Below are positions 61,316 through 64,000 of a stretch of DNA of 64,000 bases, one piece after another (within the stretch, counting starts at the first letter, position 1; each line of letters opens with the position of its first letter). The stretch comes from Prolixibacteraceae bacterium (GTDB lineage Bacteria; Bacteroidota; Bacteroidia; Bacteroidales; Prolixibacteraceae): NCBI GenBank assembly GCA_003457135.1, contig DMSQ01000013.1:1-64000 (forward strand), in the 5' to 3' direction. The translations under genes and the position numbers were made by a program. Under the pieces are notes generated by a model, which was not told the origin of the DNA, ran no database searches, and saw nothing but the letters and a program-made list of their open reading frames with translations.

Positions 61316-63226
61316 TTATTTTATTAACTTGATAGTTTTTGTTTCGGTTTCTGAAATGAATCTGATCCAGTAAATGCCTGATGAAAGATACCCGGAATTA
61401 ATTTCAATCTGATGGTTTCCACTCTCAAAAGCGGTGTTGCAAATGGTCTTTGACAGCATTCCGTTGGCCTGATACAAAGCGATGGTCAGCTTACTTTTTT
61501 CAGGAAGCGAAAATTCAAGGTTTACCTGATCGCTTGCCGGATTGGGATAAATTTTAGCATTGAATCTGCCATTCTGTAATGCTTTATCTGATGATACAGG
61601 TGCAGCTTTAAGAATGATGCTGTTGACTGAAAGTGGCGCCAGTTCAACGGTTATTTGGTTTTGTGCTGCGATCACATCCTGTTTGGCCAATTTGTTGTTG
61701 GTGTGCGATACGAAAGTTTCAGTTGTGGTCAGGCCCGAAATGGAATACATACTGTAAGTGCGATCTTGCAATAAATATCCGGCGAAATTCAGGTTAACGG
61801 TTTGCTTTGCAGTCTGGTGGCGGTTTACCAAAACAACAGTCATTGAATCGGCGGCTTCGTTCACCGTAGGGTAGGCCGAAATCAACACTTCATTTTGCGA
61901 GGTGGCCTGCACAAAGTTTTCCTGATTGTAGCGGCTGAACAAGTGAAGGGCTTCCCACATTCCCACTTTCCAACTCCAGGGAGTGAATATTTCGACCCCG
62001 TTTTTCATAAATTCACCCATGGTTGAAGCATACCAAAGAGCCTGAACGTTAGGATTTGTCGAACCGATGTCGGTTTCGGTAATCCCAAATGTAACGCCGT
62101 GACTGGCGCCCTTGTATTTGACCAGCCAGTCGGAGCAGCGTCCCAGAATATATTCTTTGTTAATGCTCGTGTCCCAACCACCAGTCACTGTATGCACTCC
62201 ATTGGCCCCCGGATAAACAAAGTTCCGGTCGAAATATACACGGTGCAATTGAACGCAATTGGTGGCATCGGTTTCTCCCGGATAAAAATGAATGTCGAGA
62301 ACATCAAGTAGTTTGATGCCGGTAACTTTTTCCTCTTCGGAAATCCGCAGGATAAAATATTCGAGCCAGCAGTATCTTTTTCCATTATACAAAATTGCAT
62401 CGCTTCCCCAGCGGTACCATTGCCATTCGTTTGCAGGAACCGGCCCCACGAGTTTGATATCAGGATATTTGGCCCGGGCGGCTTTGGCAACCTTAAAATA
62501 TAACTGCATAAATTCTTCGGCGGTACATTGGGTTTTCATCACATCATCGTGTGTTCCCGACCAGATTTCAGGCTCGTTATCCATGTTCCAATAGCGGATT
62601 TTGGTTTTATCGTAACCCAGTCCTTTTGCACCAAACCATTTATCCAGAATGCCAACGGTTGAATCAGCCGGCCAATCCATCAGGTATAGGTCCGGATTGC
62701 CTTCAACCAATGCTTTACTTCCTCCGGCTGTATTGACTTGTCCGCCGCCGGCCAGGTTTTGATTTACACCTGTCCACCATTTTGAGGTGTTGTATGCCCA
62801 ATCGTTGAAATTATTCTTTGTATTGGCGGCTGACTTTCCCAATATCTGGAATGACCACATGCCTTGTACTCCCGGCATTTTATCCATTAAGTTTTTTGCG
62901 GCTGCATCCCAATTGTTGTCGTAAACATTGTTATACCAGTCGGGATGGCTTGAGAGTCTGTTTCTCCAGTTGTATTTGGTGCTGTTATTGCCCCCGCCCT
63001 GCCGTACAAACCTGACACCTGCTTCTTTTGCTTTGGTGATATCGGCTGTTGTACCGGAACCTAAAAGATTCTTTGGCAGAACATTGTTTTTTCCGTATAA
63101 ATAAGGTGACACAGGCTTTTTCCCTTTGGTCAGATCAATATCAATGCGGATTGGCGTTTGTGCAAAACCCATAGTTCCTGCTGTCAAAAGAAGAACTACT
63201 ATTATTATTACTGATGAAAACTTCAT
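61316..63226 (-). CDS. GH44 endoglucanase/xyloglucanase, T9SS-secreted
   Basis: The 636-residue protein (signal MKFSSVIIIVVLLLTAGTMG) has the GH44 TIM barrel (about 25-450): VSPYLYGKN, VRFVRQGGGN, acid/base E218 in WNMDNEPEIW, DVLDIHFYPGE, and nucleophile E384 in GITETDIG. A beta-sandwich domain (about 450-540) and a T9SS type A sorting domain (about 555-636; IYPNPASDQVNLEF) follow. GH44 enzymes cleave cellulose, xyloglucan and glucomannan. It begins 3 bases from the CBM-bearing gene upstream and 7 bases before the double-GH5 gene, so the genes form one operon. Confidence 0.88.
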   Translation of the reverse strand: MKFSSVIIIVVLLLTAGTMGFAQTPIRIDIDLTKGKKPVSPYLYGKNNVLPKNLLGSGTTADITKAKEAGVRFVRQGGGNNSTKYNWRNRLSSHPDWYNNVYDNNWDAAAKNLMDKMPGVQGMWSFQILGKSAANTKNNFNDWAYNTSKWWTGVNQNLAGGGQVNTAGGSKALVEGNPDLYLMDWPADSTVGILDKWFGAKGLGYDKTKIRYWNMDNEPEIWSGTHDDVMKTQCTAEEFMQLYFKVAKAARAKYPDIKLVGPVPANEWQWYRWGSDAILYNGKRYCWLEYFILRISEEEKVTGIKLLDVLDIHFYPGETDATNCVQLHRVYFDRNFVYPGANGVHTVTGGWDTSINKEYILGRCSDWLVKYKGASHGVTFGITETDIGSTNPNVQALWYASTMGEFMKNGVEIFTPWSWKVGMWEALHLFSRYNQENFVQATSQNEVLISAYPTVNEAADSMTVVLVNRHQTAKQTVNLNFAGYLLQDRTYSMYSISGLTTTETFVSHTNNKLAKQDVIAAQNQITVELAPLSVNSIILKAAPVSSDKALQNGRFNAKIYPNPASDQVNLEFSLPEKSKLTIALYQANGMLSKTICNTAFESGNHQIEINSGYLSSGIYWIRFISETETKTIKLIK

Positions 63227-63229
63227 ACT

Positions 63230-64000
63230 TTATTGAATGATTATTTTTTTGCTGAGTTTTTGACCTCCTGAAATTACCTGAACTATATATATTCCGGATT
63301 GAATATCCCGGGTTGAAATCCTGAAATTGATATCCGGGTTCCTGACTGTTTTTACAACTGATCCTAAAATGTTATAAATAGTACAGGTTTCAACAGGTTT
63401 ATCCATGTTGGAATTTATTATCAACTCCAGGTCGTTTTGCATGATGGTGACCGGATTTTCTGAAAAATCTGCCTGATTTCCAACAGGAATGATTCTTTTA
63501 AAATCCAGATAATCCATGTAAAATAAAGGCTTGTCAATGAATGTCAGCCGCATAATTTGCTGGCCGGCTTCCAGGTTCATCGAAAAACTGACCGTTTTGA
63601 TATTCACCCAACTGCTGGTGGTCGGAGCTTTAATAATTTCTGATTCAACGGCGCCAATTTTAATCCGAAAGGTTCCGCCACCAGCAAAAGCAGCAATGGT
63701 TGCACTGATGTCGTAAGTTCCTTTTTGAGCCACGTTGACCGTATATTCGAGCCATTCACCGGGATAATTGTCAATCACAAAATATTTACCGTTTCCCAGG
63801 TCATAAATGTCAATCGGCTCGTTGGGCCTATAAGCTCCTGTAATGTTTTTCAGGTCGGAGTCATGGTAAGTCAGGCCTTCTTCACCGATATCAAAATTTT
63901 CGGCTTCAATCCTTCCGGGTATTTCGAGTGCCTTTCCAGTGAATAGTTCCCTTAATACCGGTGGTTTTGGGACATAAGTTGGCAGAAGAACTTTTTGAGG
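63230..64000 (-). CDS. C-terminal part of a CBM6/35-bearing T9SS protein (5'-truncated)
   Basis: The frame is open from the window edge; the first visible residues are PQKVLLPTYVPKPPVLRELF. A carbohydrate-binding module of the CBM6/CBM35 type (PGRIEAENFDIG, GEWLEYTVNV, LTFIDKPLFYMDYLDF) is followed by a T9SS type A domain (YNILGSVVKTV, SGIYIVQVISGG to KIIIQ). The missing N-terminal part is probably a glycoside hydrolase, judging from the neighbours. An internal GTG at 63778 is not a real start. It precedes the GH44 gene by 3 bases. Confidence 0.8.
   Translation of the reverse strand, partial: PQKVLLPTYVPKPPVLRELFTGKALEIPGRIEAENFDIGEEGLTYHDSDLKNITGAYRPNEPIDIYDLGNGKYFVIDNYPGEWLEYTVNVAQKGTYDISATIAAFAGGGTFRIKIGAVESEIIKAPTTSSWVNIKTVSFSMNLEAGQQIMRLTFIDKPLFYMDYLDFKRIIPVGNQADFSENPVTIMQNDLELIINSNMDKPVETCTIYNILGSVVKTVRNPDINFRISTRDIQSGIYIVQVISGGQKLSKKIIIQ

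Noticed and set aside
63230..63778. Short 182-residue gene starting at GTG 63778
   Set aside because: The frame is open with conserved CBM sequence from 63779 to the window end, so this is the 3' part of a longer gene.

Overview
The window looks like chromosome of an anaerobic or facultative, polysaccharide-degrading member of the Bacteroidota, probably Bacteroidales/Marinilabiliales. This rests on type IX secretion (T9SS) C-terminal sorting domains on many exported proteins, a moxR-DUF58-BatABCDE aerotolerance operon, an ExbB-ExbD-ExbD-TonB operon with PstS-like and TPR genes, few Shine-Dalgarno sites, several TAnnTTTG-type -7 promoter elements, and a trimeric NADH-linked [FeFe] hydrogenase. 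No plasmid, phage, IS or CRISPR signature was seen.

Layout. 1-1.9 kb: two exported proteins sharing a domain (one cut by the window edge) and tRNA-Arg(CCG). 2-5.3 kb: a GH127 beta-L-arabinofuranosidase divergent from a pectate-lyase-like beta-helix protein. 5.3-11.8 kb: HD phosphohydrolase, subtilisin-like lipoprotein, ThuA-like protein, ion-transporter-superfamily permease, secreted alpha/beta hydrolase. 12-17.7 kb: TonB energising operon. 17.7-24.7 kb: small exported protein, 1183-residue CotH/lamin-tail T9SS protein, ICMT-like methyltransferase, YbaK-type deacylase, Tat-signal radical SAM protein. 24.8-34.4 kb (minus strand): moxR, DUF58, a BatD-like membrane protein, batA-E and fabI. 34.5-40 kb: truA, an S4-domain ORF without a normal start, a one-polypeptide restriction-modification enzyme, an MFS permease. 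40-44.7 kb: Tat-exported sugar isomerase-like protein, SGNH sialate-esterase-like protein, small membrane and stress-type proteins, thpR. 44.8-50.4 kb: hydABC, in which HydB is fused to a GltD/NfnB-like NADPH dehydrogenase module. 50.6-64 kb: a hemicellulase/cellulase cluster on one strand: GH26, GH30-like, DUF1349, GH10, GH5, a protein with two GH5-like catalytic domains, GH44, and the end of a CBM-bearing T9SS protein.

The glycan genes fit an organism that secretes or surface-anchors hydrolases against mannan, xylan and beta-glucan/xyloglucan, takes up products through TonB-dependent receptors encoded elsewhere (no SusC/SusD pair is in the window), ferments the sugars and disposes of reductant as H2. 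The Bat operon and the restriction-modification enzyme are protective functions.

The most unusual non-coding signal is a set of intergenic arrays with a strict 7-nt period but differing words, often flipping to the reverse complement so that they can fold. They sit in three spacers inside the Bat operon and beside several gene ends elsewhere. A palindromic repeat near the hydrogenase operon, a GC-rich repeat between hydB and hydA, and a REP-like hairpin under the GH10 N-terminus are further repeat families. The strongest protein-level candidate for unusual biochemistry is the HydB-GltD fusion.
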